16,591 nucleotides of DNA from the NCBI GenBank assembly GCA_036375215.1, contig DASUSH010000009.1, positions 1-16,591 of the forward strand, in the 5' to 3' direction. Under the pieces are notes generated by a model, which worked only from the letters and a program-made list of their open reading frames with translations, searched no databases and was not told where the DNA came from. Source of the DNA: DASUSH01 sp036375215 (GTDB lineage Bacteria > Actinomycetota > Thermoleophilia > Solirubrobacterales > 70-9). Below, in pieces: positions 6,742 to 14,744 of the stretch; the first letter of the stretch is position 1; every line of letters starts with the position of its first letter. A program made the translations under genes and the position numbers.

Positions 6742-7181
6742 CCGCAGACCGGCCAGTGGCCGGCGCCGTCCTTGTTCTTGAGCGCGACGGCGACGACGGC
6801 CTGGGTCTTGTAGTTGAACTTGATCGGGTCGCCGCCCGGGCTCTTCGGCGAGCTCTTCCAGGTGGACTTCATGAACTGGAAGGCGCCGCGGTACATGCCG
6901 CCGCCGCCGATCGCGTTCGGGTCCTTGCCCGACTCGCACTCGGCCGTCTTGCGGGCCCACCGCTTGTCCTTGGTGGACGTGCGGTCCCAGATCCGGGTGT
7001 ACTTGTCGCCGCCGGAGTCGGCCGTGGGCTCCTCGCTCTCGGCGGTGCCGCCGGTGGTGACGCCGCCGGAGGACGCGGCTCCGGCCACGTCCAGCGAGCT
7101 GGTGGTGATCGCGAGCATCGTGAACACGGCGACCGCGAAGGCCCCGATACGGACCAGAAAGCTTGGGGTGTGGATAATCAT
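6738..7181 (-). CDS. Secreted resuscitation-promoting factor (Rpf)-like transglycosylase
   Basis: A 147-residue exported muralytic enzyme that would cleave peptidoglycan glycan strands during growth or exit from dormancy. Residues 7-35 form a hydrophobic signal or anchor segment ending AGAASSG; a Gly/Ser/Thr/Glu linker runs to about 60; the C-terminal Rpf domain spans about 74-147. Visible hallmarks are W-ARKTAECESG with the catalytic Glu at 83, the GGGGMYRGAFQF strand, STW, and the final HWPVCG. C82 and C146 probably form the conserved disulfide. The ATG at 7181 is preferred over the GTG at 7184 because GGAG lies 4 bases before it. There are no LysM, DUF348 or G5 modules, so this is a minimal Rpf. 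A c-di-AMP riboswitch lies upstream. Confidence 0.88.
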   Translation of the reverse strand: MIIHTPSFLVRIGAFAVAVFTMLAITTSSLDVAGAASSGGVTTGGTAESEEPTADSGGDKYTRIWDRTSTKDKRWARKTAECESGKDPNAIGGGGMYRGAFQFMKSTWKSSPKSPGGDPIKFNYKTQAVVAVALKNKDGAGHWPVCG

Positions 7182-7195
7182 CACGCTCCGCAGGA

Positions 7196-7213
7196 GGTCA
7201 CCGGGGGGTGACC
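7196..7213 (-). promoter_or_regulatory. Perfect hairpin between the riboswitch and the rpf ribosome binding site
   Basis: GGTCACC and GGTGACC form a 7-bp stem with a CCCC loop in the rpf leader. Immediately downstream, CTCC-TGC-GGAG can fold so that CTCC pairs with the GGAG ribosome binding site. The two structures adjoin and may form the expression platform of the riboswitch. No T-run is seen, so translational control is more likely than termination (inference). Confidence 0.5.
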
Positions 7214-7227
7214 GGTCGTTGGGCTCT

Positions 7228-7364
7228 CAAATGCTTCCGGGGTTAGCTGACGGGCTCGCGCGTGGTAAGAGCTTTTGCGCTACGCGATCACAGTGACCGC
7301 GACTCGCCCCAACAAATTGGGTCCCCCGGCCTCCGCCTATGTGGGACGGAGGTTCAGCAGGAAG
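7228..7364 (-). ncRNA. ydaO/yuaA-type c-di-AMP riboswitch upstream of rpf
   Basis: The minus-strand leader carries the conserved elements of this class in order: a CCTCCG...CGGAGG stem, GCCGGGGGACCCAA, then TTGGGGCGAGTC, a variable stem-loop region, and the 3' signature GAGCCCGTCAGCTAACCCCG. TTCC near the 5' end can pair with GGAA near the 3' end to close P1. In Actinobacteria this aptamer commonly controls cell-wall hydrolase genes including rpf, and c-di-AMP binding usually lowers expression. Edges are approximate. Confidence 0.85.
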
Positions 7365-7370
7365 GCGGGC

Positions 7371-7376
7371 ATGTTA
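7371..7376 (-). promoter_or_regulatory. Candidate -10 box for the rpf leader
   Basis: TAACAT on the minus strand, placed so that transcription would start near 7363, exactly where the riboswitch P1 stem begins. No clear -35 box is visible. Confidence 0.4.
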
Positions 7377-7392
7377 GCAAACCATTAGGGGA

Positions 7393-7407
7393 GCGTGAGC
7401 TACACGC
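7393..7407 (-). terminator. Weak hairpin after the alpha/beta hydrolase gene
   Basis: GCGTG and CACGC form a 5-bp stem with a 5-base loop, 9 bases past the hydrolase stop codon on the minus strand. No T-run follows. It may help separate the hydrolase transcript from rpf, but support is slight. Confidence 0.25.
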
Positions 7408-7416
7408 GTTATCGGC

Positions 7417-8421
7417 TTACTTACGCGGTTTGCCGGGCGCGGCGGCCTCGGCGGCGAAATCGACGACGAGCTTCGCGGTCTCCTCGGGCGCCTCGACGTT
7501 CGGCGAGTGGCCGGCCCCCTCGACCATCTCGGTGACCGCGCCCGGCACCTCCTCGTAGGCGGCGAGCGTCGCGGCGGGGTCGTCGTAGATCTGGTCCTCG
7601 GAGCCGAAGATCGCGAGCACGGGGACCGCGGCCGTGGTGAGGCGGTCGGTGAGCGGGCGCTCCTCGATGAAATCGCCGCTCTCGGCGTGGGCCTGGTCGA
7701 ACGAGGCGTAGGTCATCGCCTCGAGGTCGTTCACGACCTGGTCGGGGTTCGGGAAGCCGTCGGCGAGGTCGTAGTCGGGGGCGAAAGCCTGTCCGTAGCC
7801 GCTCTTGATGACCGCGTCCGACCAGGGGCCGATCCCGCCCAACCTGAAGAGCGCCTCGCCGAGGACCGGCACGTACTGCGCCCGGGCGAGCAGGTTGAGG
7901 TCGCCCTGGCCGCTCTCGGCTGCCTCGTCGATGATCACGACGCGGTCGACGAGCTCGCTCGAGCCCTCCGCGAGCGCGGTCGCCACGGCGCCGCCCATCG
8001 AGTGTCCGACCACGACGGCCCCCTCGGCATGGAGGTCGTTCATCGCCGCCGCCACGAGGCTCGCCTGCGCCTCGATCCCGTAGCCGGAGGCGGGCTTTTC
8101 CGAGCCGCCGTGACCGAGCAGGTCGATCCTGATCACGCGGTAGCCGGCGTCGGTCAGCTCTGGCGCCATCCCGTCCCACCAGTGCAGCGAGCACGAGTAG
8201 CAATGCAGCAGCACGATCGGAGGCTTCTCGCGGGCGTCGGCGGGGTCCTCGACGCCATCCTCGAGCACCTGCACGTCCCCGCCGGCGAGCTCGAAGATCT
8301 CGCCGCCGTCGACCGTCACCTCGGCGCCCTTGGTCTCGTTGTCGAGGGCGAGCGTGTTCAGGACGAGCAGCACCGCGAGCAGCACCGCGAGCCCGATCAG
8401 GATCTTCCAGCGTCGCTTCAA
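7417..8421 (-). CDS. Membrane-anchored alpha/beta hydrolase
   Basis: A 334-residue hydrolase with an N-terminal membrane segment (about residues 7-26, after KRRWK) that would hold the catalytic domain outside the membrane. The fold is clear: HCYSCSLHWW (73-82) in the oxyanion-hole region, DLLGHGGSEKP (100-110), the nucleophile elbow GHSMGG with S141, an acid in FGSEDQIYDD (D276) and H305 in GAGHSPN. The HCYS segment replaces the more usual HG-G motif. Substrate cannot be predicted: esterase, epoxide hydrolase or C-C hydrolase are all possible. The start is a TTG at 8421, chosen because it overlaps the upstream stop in a TTGA arrangement and gives a proper membrane-anchor N-terminus. Confidence 0.87.
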   Translation of the reverse strand: MKRRWKILIGLAVLLAVLLVLNTLALDNETKGAEVTVDGGEIFELAGGDVQVLEDGVEDPADAREKPPIVLLHCYSCSLHWWDGMAPELTDAGYRVIRIDLLGHGGSEKPASGYGIEAQASLVAAAMNDLHAEGAVVVGHSMGGAVATALAEGSSELVDRVVIIDEAAESGQGDLNLLARAQYVPVLGEALFRLGGIGPWSDAVIKSGYGQAFAPDYDLADGFPNPDQVVNDLEAMTYASFDQAHAESGDFIEERPLTDRLTTAAVPVLAIFGSEDQIYDDPAATLAAYEEVPGAVTEMVEGAGHSPNVEAPEETAKLVVDFAAEAAAPGKPRK

Positions 8422-9005
8422 CTCGAGACCTGCTGCGCGCTCAGGCCGAGCGCATCCCGCTCGGCCTCCATCGCGTCGATCACGACGACGAGGTGCTCGT
8501 CGAAGTCGACGCCCAGCTCCTCGGCCCCGCGGCGGACCTGGTCGCGGTCGACGGCGGCCGCGAACGACGGCTGCTTCAGCTTCTTCTTCACGGACTTCGG
8601 CTTCATGCCCTCGATCCCCGTGGGACGCACCAGGGCGCAGGCGGCGACGAAGCCGGAGAGCTCGTCGACCGCGAAGAGGGTCTTCGCCATCCGGGTCTCG
8701 CGCGGGACCTCGAGGAACTCCGCGTGGCCGGCGACGGCGTCGATCACGTCCTTCGGATAGCCGAGCTTCTCGAGCTCGGCGAGCGCGTGGCGGGGGTGGC
8801 CGGTGTCGAGGTCCGGGTAGCGCTCGTAGTCGAGGTCATGGACGAGCCCGGTGACGGCGTAGAGCTCCTCGTCGTCGCCGAACCGGCGGGCGTAGGCGCG
8901 CATCGCGGCCTCGACGCCGAGCGCGTGCTTGCGCAATGACTCGGACTCGGTCCACTCGCAGAAAAGCGCCCAGGCCTCGTCTCTGGATGGGGCCGGCATG
9001 GTCAC
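8418..9005 (-). CDS. HD-domain (HDIG-type) metal-dependent phosphohydrolase family protein
   Basis: A 195-residue cytoplasmic protein with the HD-domain metal ligands in order: H27 (RKHALGVEAAM), H56-D57 (LVHDLDYERYP), H70/H73, H94 (VAGHAEF) and D114 (FAVDELSGFV). This pattern is shared with small uncharacterised HDIG phosphohydrolases; a nucleotide or phosphate ester substrate is a family-level guess only. A Lys-rich stretch KPKSVKKKLK (135-144) follows the core. The GTG at 9005 is chosen because GAGGG lies 5 bases upstream; an ATG at 8999 is the alternative. Its start codon is only 17 bases from that of divergent murA, and its stop overlaps the start of the alpha/beta hydrolase gene. Confidence 0.85.
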   Translation of the reverse strand: MTMPAPSRDEAWALFCEWTESESLRKHALGVEAAMRAYARRFGDDEELYAVTGLVHDLDYERYPDLDTGHPRHALAELEKLGYPKDVIDAVAGHAEFLEVPRETRMAKTLFAVDELSGFVAACALVRPTGIEGMKPKSVKKKLKQPSFAAAVDRDQVRRGAEELGVDFDEHLVVVIDAMEAERDALGLSAQQVSS

Positions 9006-9008
9006 TGT

Positions 9009-9014
9009 TACCCT
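9009..9014 (+). promoter_or_regulatory. Candidate -10 box for leaderless murA
   Basis: TACCCT fits the TAnnnT pattern and ends 8 bases before the GTG at 9023, so transcription could begin at or next to the start codon. There is no ribosome binding site before murA, which fits leaderless translation. No strong -35 box is seen. Confidence 0.35.
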
Positions 9015-9022
9015 CGCAGATC

Positions 9023-10351
9023 GTGTCCCAGAAGTTCGTTATCGACGGCGGAATACCCCTCTCGGGGGAGATCGTGGCGGCGGGCAACAAGAACGCCGCG
9101 CTCCCGATCCTCGCCGCCTGCCTGCTCACCGAAGAGGAGCTCGTCCTGACCAACGTGCCGCGGATCCGCGACACCGAGACGCAGGTCTCCCTGCTCGCGG
9201 GGATGGGCGTGAAGGCGAGCTGGACGGGGCCGAACGAGGTCAGCCTCCAGGCCGACACGGTGAGCGGCGAGATGGACGAGAAGGCCGCGAGCCGGATCCG
9301 CGCGTCGTTCCTCGCAGCCGGCCCGCTGCTCGGGCGCTTCGGCGAGGCGAAGATGCCGCCGCCGGGCGGCGACACGATCGGCCGCCGCCGCCTCGACCCG
9401 CACCTCGACGCCTTCCGCGACATGGGCGCGAAGGTCTCCGGCGACCGCTTCGTCGAGCTCCAGGCCCCGCCCGACGGCCTGCGGCCCTGCCGGATCTTCA
9501 TGGACGAGCCGTCGGTGATGGGCACGGAGAACGCGCTGATGGCGGCGGCCCTCACGCCGGGCCCGACGACGATCGGCAACGCCGCCTGCGAGCCCCACGT
9601 CCAGGACCTCGCCCGCCTGCTCGTCTCGATGGGCGCCCGGATCGACGGGATCGGCTCGAACGTGATGACCGTGCATGGCCGCGACAAGCTCGGCGGCGCC
9701 GAGCACCGGATCAGCCCCGACCACATCGAGGTCGGCAGCTTCATGGCGCTCGCCGCGGTCACCGGCGGTGAGCTGCGCATCCGCGAGGCCGCGCCCGAGG
9801 ACCTGCTCGGGATCCGCCGCCAGTTCCGCCGCCTAGGCCTGCAGTCGATGATCGACGGGCGCGACGTGCTCGTCCCGCCGGACCAGCGGCTCGAGATCCG
9901 CGACGACGTCGGCGACGCGATCCCGAAGATCGACGACGGCCCCTGGCCCGCCTTCCCGGCCGACCTGACCTCGATCGCGCTCGCGCTCGCCACCCAGGCG
10001 CGGGGCACGATCATGATCTTCGAGAAGATGTTCGAGAACCGCCTCTTCTTCGTCGACAAGCTCGTCGCCATGGGCGCTCGGATCGTCCTCTGCGATCCCC
10101 ACCGGGCGATCGTCAGCGGTCCGGGCCGTCTTCACGGCGAGCGCCTGGAGAGCCCCGACATCCGCGCCGGGATGGCGATGCTCATCGCCGCGCTCGCCGC
10201 GGACGGCGGCTCGGAGATCGGGAACATCGTCCAGATCGACCGCGGCTACGAGCGCATCGACGAGCGCCTGCGCGGGCTCGGCGCCCACATCGAGCGCGTC
10301 CAGGCCGAGCCCGACCCCACGACGACCGAGCAGACGCAGCTCGCCGCCTAG
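9023..10351 (+). CDS. murA: UDP-N-acetylglucosamine 1-carboxyvinyltransferase MurA with Cys-to-Asp active site
   Basis: Catalyses the first committed step of peptidoglycan synthesis, enolpyruvyl transfer from PEP to UDP-GlcNAc in the cytoplasm. It is 442 residues. Family features are FVIDGGIPLSGEIVAAGNKNAALPIL (with K23 and N24), the catalytic loop PPPGGDTIGRRRLDPHL, the FPAD motif (about 311-314) and RGYERIDERLRGLGAHIERV near the C-terminus. The residue matching the E. coli catalytic Cys115 is D117, as in Mycobacterium tuberculosis and Chlamydia, where it confers fosfomycin insensitivity. The GTG at 9023 gives the normal N-terminus; the frame is open upstream, but that stretch is antisense to the HD gene. 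A MurA-like paralogue role cannot be excluded. Confidence 0.93.
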   Translation: MSQKFVIDGGIPLSGEIVAAGNKNAALPILAACLLTEEELVLTNVPRIRDTETQVSLLAGMGVKASWTGPNEVSLQADTVSGEMDEKAASRIRASFLAAGPLLGRFGEAKMPPPGGDTIGRRRLDPHLDAFRDMGAKVSGDRFVELQAPPDGLRPCRIFMDEPSVMGTENALMAAALTPGPTTIGNAACEPHVQDLARLLVSMGARIDGIGSNVMTVHGRDKLGGAEHRISPDHIEVGSFMALAAVTGGELRIREAAPEDLLGIRRQFRRLGLQSMIDGRDVLVPPDQRLEIRDDVGDAIPKIDDGPWPAFPADLTSIALALATQARGTIMIFEKMFENRLFFVDKLVAMGARIVLCDPHRAIVSGPGRLHGERLESPDIRAGMAMLIAALAADGGSEIGNIVQIDRGYERIDERLRGLGAHIERVQAEPDPTTTEQTQLAA

Positions 10352-10453
10352 GCGCGACCCTCCTAGCCTGGCCTACCGCCAGCCGCCCGCAAGCCAAAGA
10401 CCGCCGCCTCGCCCGAGGGGCGTCAGAGTGCGGGCGACGCCGAGGCGCCGACC
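10352..10453 (+). other. murA-hisZ intergenic region
   Basis: 102 bases without a gene. TAGCCT at 10364-10369 resembles a TAnnnT -10 box and could start a his-operon transcript near 10376, leaving a leader of about 77 bases. CGCCTCG (10405-10411) and CGAGGCG (10441-10447) can form a 7-bp stem over a 29-base loop ending 6 bases before the hisZ ATG. I see no histidine-rich leader peptide, T-box or ribosome binding site of note. Confidence 0.35.
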
Positions 10454-11452
10454 ATGACCCACCCACCGATACCGCCCGGGACCCGGGACATCCTCGCCGA
10501 CGAGATGCGCGAGCTGCGCGCGCTCGAGGACGCGCTGCGCGGTGCCTTCGAGCGCCACGGATACGGCGAGGTCGCGACGCCGGCGATCGAGTACCACGAG
10601 GTGCTCGCCCGTGGCGACGACCGCGGCGCGCCCTCGGCCTACCGCTTCTTCGACGAGTCGGGCGAGTTGCTCGCCCTGCGCTCCGACATGACCGTGCCGA
10701 TCGCGCGGCTGGTCGCGAGCCGGTTCGCCGGCGAGGAGCCTCCGTTCCGGTTCGCCTACCTCGGCACGGCCTTCCGCGCCGTCCGCCCGCAGCGCGGGCA
10801 GGCGCGCGAGTTCCGGCAGGCCGGCATCGAGCTGATCGGGGTCGAGGCCCCCGAGGGCACCGCCGAGGTGATCGAGGTGCTCGCCGCGGCCCTCGACGCG
10901 GCCGGACTCGGCCGCGCCGTGATCGGGCTCGGCGACGCCGACCTCTACCGCCAGCTGCTCGACGAGCTCCAGATCGCCGGGGACCGCCGCGAGGCGATCC
11001 TCGGTCGCCTCGCGGCGCATGATCTCGTCGGGCTCGAGGGCGCGGTCGACGCGGTCGACGGGCTCGACCCGCGCGCCCGTGAGACGCTCCTGCGCCTGCC
11101 GGGGCTGCGCGGCGACCGCTCGGTGCTCGAGCGCGCCCACGAGCTTGGCGGCGACGCGGTCGAGCGCGCGACGGCGCGCCTGCAGGCGACCTACGACGAG
11201 CTCGTCCGCCGTGGCGTCGCCGACCGGGTCCAGCTCGACCTCGGCCTGCTCCGCGACCTCGGCTACTACACCGGGGCGATCGTCGAGGTCTACGACCCGG
11301 CGCTCGGCCATGTGCTCGGCGGCGGCGGTCGCTACGACGAGCTCGTCGGCCGGTTCGGGAGGGACCTGCCGGCGGTCGGGTTCGCGCTCTACACGGAGCG
11401 GCTGCACATCGCGCAGGCCGAGGAGGAGCGACTCGGGAAGGAGGGATCGTGA
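10454..11452 (+). CDS. hisZ: ATP phosphoribosyltransferase regulatory subunit HisZ
   Basis: A catalytically inactive paralogue of histidyl-tRNA synthetase that assembles with short HisG into the hetero-octameric first enzyme of histidine synthesis and carries feedback control. It is 332 residues, well short of full histidyl-tRNA synthetase (about 420), because it lacks the C-terminal anticodon-binding domain. Class II synthetase signatures remain: PPGTRDIL at the N-terminus, motif 2 region FAYLGTAFRAVRPQRGQAREFRQAGIELIG, DLGYYTGAIVEVY and motif 3 GGGGRYDELVGRFG-LPAVGFAL. The immediately downstream short hisG makes HisZ rather than HisS the firm choice. The ATG at 10454 is preceded by no strong ribosome binding site. 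Confidence 0.93.
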   Translation: MTHPPIPPGTRDILADEMRELRALEDALRGAFERHGYGEVATPAIEYHEVLARGDDRGAPSAYRFFDESGELLALRSDMTVPIARLVASRFAGEEPPFRFAYLGTAFRAVRPQRGQAREFRQAGIELIGVEAPEGTAEVIEVLAAALDAAGLGRAVIGLGDADLYRQLLDELQIAGDRREAILGRLAAHDLVGLEGAVDAVDGLDPRARETLLRLPGLRGDRSVLERAHELGGDAVERATARLQATYDELVRRGVADRVQLDLGLLRDLGYYTGAIVEVYDPALGHVLGGGGRYDELVGRFGRDLPAVGFALYTERLHIAQAEEERLGKEGS

Positions 11453-12132
11453 GCCCCGGGTCGGTCGCGGGCCGCCTGATGCCCCGCGAGGAGGGCCCGC
11501 TGAAGCTCGCGGTCCCGCGCGGCGCGCTCTTCGGCGAGACCCTCGACGTGCTCGACGCGATCGGCGTCGACACCGCCGAGCTGCGCGGCGACTCGCGCTC
11601 CCTCGTCTTTCGCACCGACGAGCTCGCGCTGGTCACGATGCGCCCCTCCGACGTCCCCACCTACGTGGAGGCGGGCGCGGCAGACCTCGGCATCACCGGC
11701 AAGGACGTGCTCTCCGAGCAGGCCGATCGGGTCACCTACGAGCTCCTCGACCTCCGCTACGGGAGCTGCCGGATGGTGCTCGCGGGCCGCCGGGGCGACG
11801 AGCGCCTCGCCGAGGTCGAGCGCCGCCTCGGCGCGATGCGGATCGCGACCAAGTACCCGCGCACCGCCGAGCGCTACTTCGAGGACGCCGGGCGCGCGGC
11901 CGAGGTGATCGAGGTGAAAGGCTCCGTCGAGCTCGCGCCCCTCGTCGGGCTCGCCGACGGCATCGTCGACCTCGTCGACACCGGCCGTACCCTCGACGAG
12001 AACGACCTCGAGGTGCGCCAGGAGATCTTCGTCTCGACCGCACGCCTGGTCGCCAACCGCGTCGCCCACAAGCTGCGCGCCGCCGAGGTCGACGACCTGG
12101 TCGAGCGCCTGCGCGAGGCGACCTGGAAGTGA
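11449..12132 (+). CDS. hisG: ATP phosphoribosyltransferase catalytic subunit HisG, short form
   Basis: Catalyses condensation of ATP and PRPP, the first step of histidine synthesis. It is 227 residues; the long form (about 290) has an extra C-terminal regulatory domain that is absent here, so the enzyme must depend on HisZ. Motifs seen are LKLAVPRGALFGETLDVL, VEAGAADLGITGKDVL, ATKYPRTAERYF and the PRPP-binding LVDTGRTLDENDL. The GTG at 11449 overlaps the hisZ stop (GTGA) and has a strong AAGGAGG just upstream, giving a 17-residue N-terminal extension before the first strand. An internal ATG at 11479 (MPREEG) is a possible alternative start. Confidence 0.95.
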   Translation: MSPGSVAGRLMPREEGPLKLAVPRGALFGETLDVLDAIGVDTAELRGDSRSLVFRTDELALVTMRPSDVPTYVEAGAADLGITGKDVLSEQADRVTYELLDLRYGSCRMVLAGRRGDERLAEVERRLGAMRIATKYPRTAERYFEDAGRAAEVIEVKGSVELAPLVGLADGIVDLVDTGRTLDENDLEVRQEIFVSTARLVANRVAHKLRAAEVDDLVERLREATWK

Positions 12133-12148
12133 GCCGGAGGATCGGCGG

Positions 12149-13441
<1,293 letters not shown>

Positions 13442-13454
13442 GGACCGAGGAACG

Positions 13455-14045
13455 ATGAGCAGAAGCGCGACGATCAACCGCAGGACCGGCGAGACCGACG
13501 TCTCGCTCGACCTCGACCTCGACGGGGGCGAGGTCTCGAACGAGACCGGCGTCGGCTTCCTCGACCACATGCTCGACCTGCTCGGCCGCCACGGCCGGCT
13601 CGGGCTGCGGGTGACCGCGACGGGCGATCTCGAGACGGGCGCCCACCACACGGTCGAGGACGTCGGCATCGCGCTGGGACAGGCGCTCGACCAGGCGCTC
13701 GGCGATCGCAGCGGGATCACGCGCTACGGCAACTTCGCCGTGCCGATGGACGAGGCGCTCGGCGTCTGCGCGATCGACATCTCGGGCCGGCCGTTCTGCC
13801 TGTTCGAGTCCGAGCTGCCGCCGGTCGCGATCGCGGGGTTCGACACCGAGCTCACCGAGGAGTTCTTCCGCGCAGTGGCGACCAACGCGAAGCTCACCCT
13901 GCACCTCGGGACGGAGTACGGGTCGAACGCGCACCACATGATCGAGGCCTGCTTCAAGGCGTTCGCGCGGGCGCTCCGCCAGGCCGTCGCGATCGACCCG
14001 GGCGAGACCGGCGTGCCCTCGACCAAGGGAACGCTCACCGAATGA
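13455..14045 (+). CDS. hisB: Imidazoleglycerol-phosphate dehydratase HisB
   Basis: Removes water from imidazoleglycerol phosphate to give imidazole acetol phosphate. It is 196 residues, the monofunctional form without the histidinol-phosphatase domain found in enterobacteria. The di-manganese ligands are visible: GVGFLDHML (H38), GAHHTVEDVGIALGQAL (H64, H65, E68) and SNAHHMIEACFKAFARAL (H160, H161, E164). The C-terminal STKGTL is also standard. GAGGAA four bases before the ATG serves as ribosome binding site. Confidence 0.96.
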   Translation: MSRSATINRRTGETDVSLDLDLDGGEVSNETGVGFLDHMLDLLGRHGRLGLRVTATGDLETGAHHTVEDVGIALGQALDQALGDRSGITRYGNFAVPMDEALGVCAIDISGRPFCLFESELPPVAIAGFDTELTEEFFRAVATNAKLTLHLGTEYGSNAHHMIEACFKAFARALRQAVAIDPGETGVPSTKGTLTE

Positions 14046-14108
14046 AACCGCCGAATCCTCGGAACGAACGGGACGCGCCCGGGTTCGGCTCGATCTCGTC
14101 TGCATGAG
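14046..14108 (+). other. hisB-hisH intergenic region with imperfect hairpin
   Basis: 63 bases, the longest gap inside the his operon. CGAACGGG and CCCGGGTTCG can pair with a 2-base bulge around ACGCG (about 14072-14094). No ribosome binding site precedes hisH. An out-of-frame ATG-AGA-TGA at 14104-14112 ends across the hisH start codon, which may be chance. The hairpin could be a processing or attenuation site. Confidence 0.3.
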
Positions 14109-14744
14109 ATGACGCGGGTAGCGATCCTGGACTACGGCATGGGGAACCTGCGCTCGGTCGAGAAGGCATTCGAGCACGTCGGCGCGGCGGTACTGCGGAC
14201 GGCCGACGCCGATGCGGCCGCCGGCGCCGAGGGGCTCGTGCTGCCCGGGGTCGGCGCCTTCCCGAAGGCGATGGCGCGCGTGCGCGAGCTCGGCTTCGAC
14301 CGGCTGATCTCCGAGCGGATGGGGGAGGGGACCCCGGTGCTCGGGATCTGCCTCGGCATGCAGCTTCTGTTCGAGCGCTCCTCGGAGCTCGGCGGGGCCG
14401 AGGGGCTCGGCCTGCTCGCCGGCGGCGTCGAGCCGCTCGCCGCGCCCGGGCTCAAGGTGCCGCACATCGGCTGGGAGCCGATGCGCCTCGAGCGCCAGTC
14501 GGCGATCACCGATGGGATCGAGCCCGGGACCCCGTTCTACTTCGTGCACTCGCTGAGCCCGCGGCCCGCCGACCCGGCGGACGTGCTCGGCACCGCCGTC
14601 TACGGCGACCGGTTCGCCTGCGCGGTCGAGCGCCCGCCGCTCTACGGCCTCCAGTTCCACCCGGAGAAGTCGAGTGCCGACGGGCTGCGCCTGCTCGCCA
14701 ACTTCACCGCCGTCTGCGCCGCCGCCGGCGCCGTCCCGGCGTGA
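14109..14744 (+). CDS. hisH: Imidazole glycerol phosphate synthase glutaminase subunit HisH
   Basis: Class I glutamine amidotransferase that releases ammonia from glutamine and channels it to HisF. It is 211 residues. The catalytic triad is C81 (GICLGMQLLFE), H184 and E186 (LQFHPEKSS); PGVGAFPKAM forms the oxyanion region, and VPHIGWEPM and YFVHSL are conserved. It ends in a GTGA overlap with hisA, so the two are translationally coupled. HisF, its partner, is encoded after hisA and orf85. Confidence 0.96.
   Translation: MTRVAILDYGMGNLRSVEKAFEHVGAAVLRTADADAAAGAEGLVLPGVGAFPKAMARVRELGFDRLISERMGEGTPVLGICLGMQLLFERSSELGGAEGLGLLAGGVEPLAAPGLKVPHIGWEPMRLERQSAITDGIEPGTPFYFVHSLSPRPADPADVLGTAVYGDRFACAVERPPLYGLQFHPEKSSADGLRLLANFTAVCAAAGAVPA

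Noticed and set aside
10352..10453. Histidine attenuator or T-box leader ahead of the his genes
   Set aside because: No run of His codons in a short frame, no T-box sequence and no terminator with a T-run; only a long-loop stem is seen.
13690..13720. Frequent GCGATC/GATCGC words throughout the window, like a highly iterated palindrome
   Set aside because: They occur mostly in coding sequence and follow from preferred codons such as GCG-ATC and ATC-GCC/G in high-GC genes.
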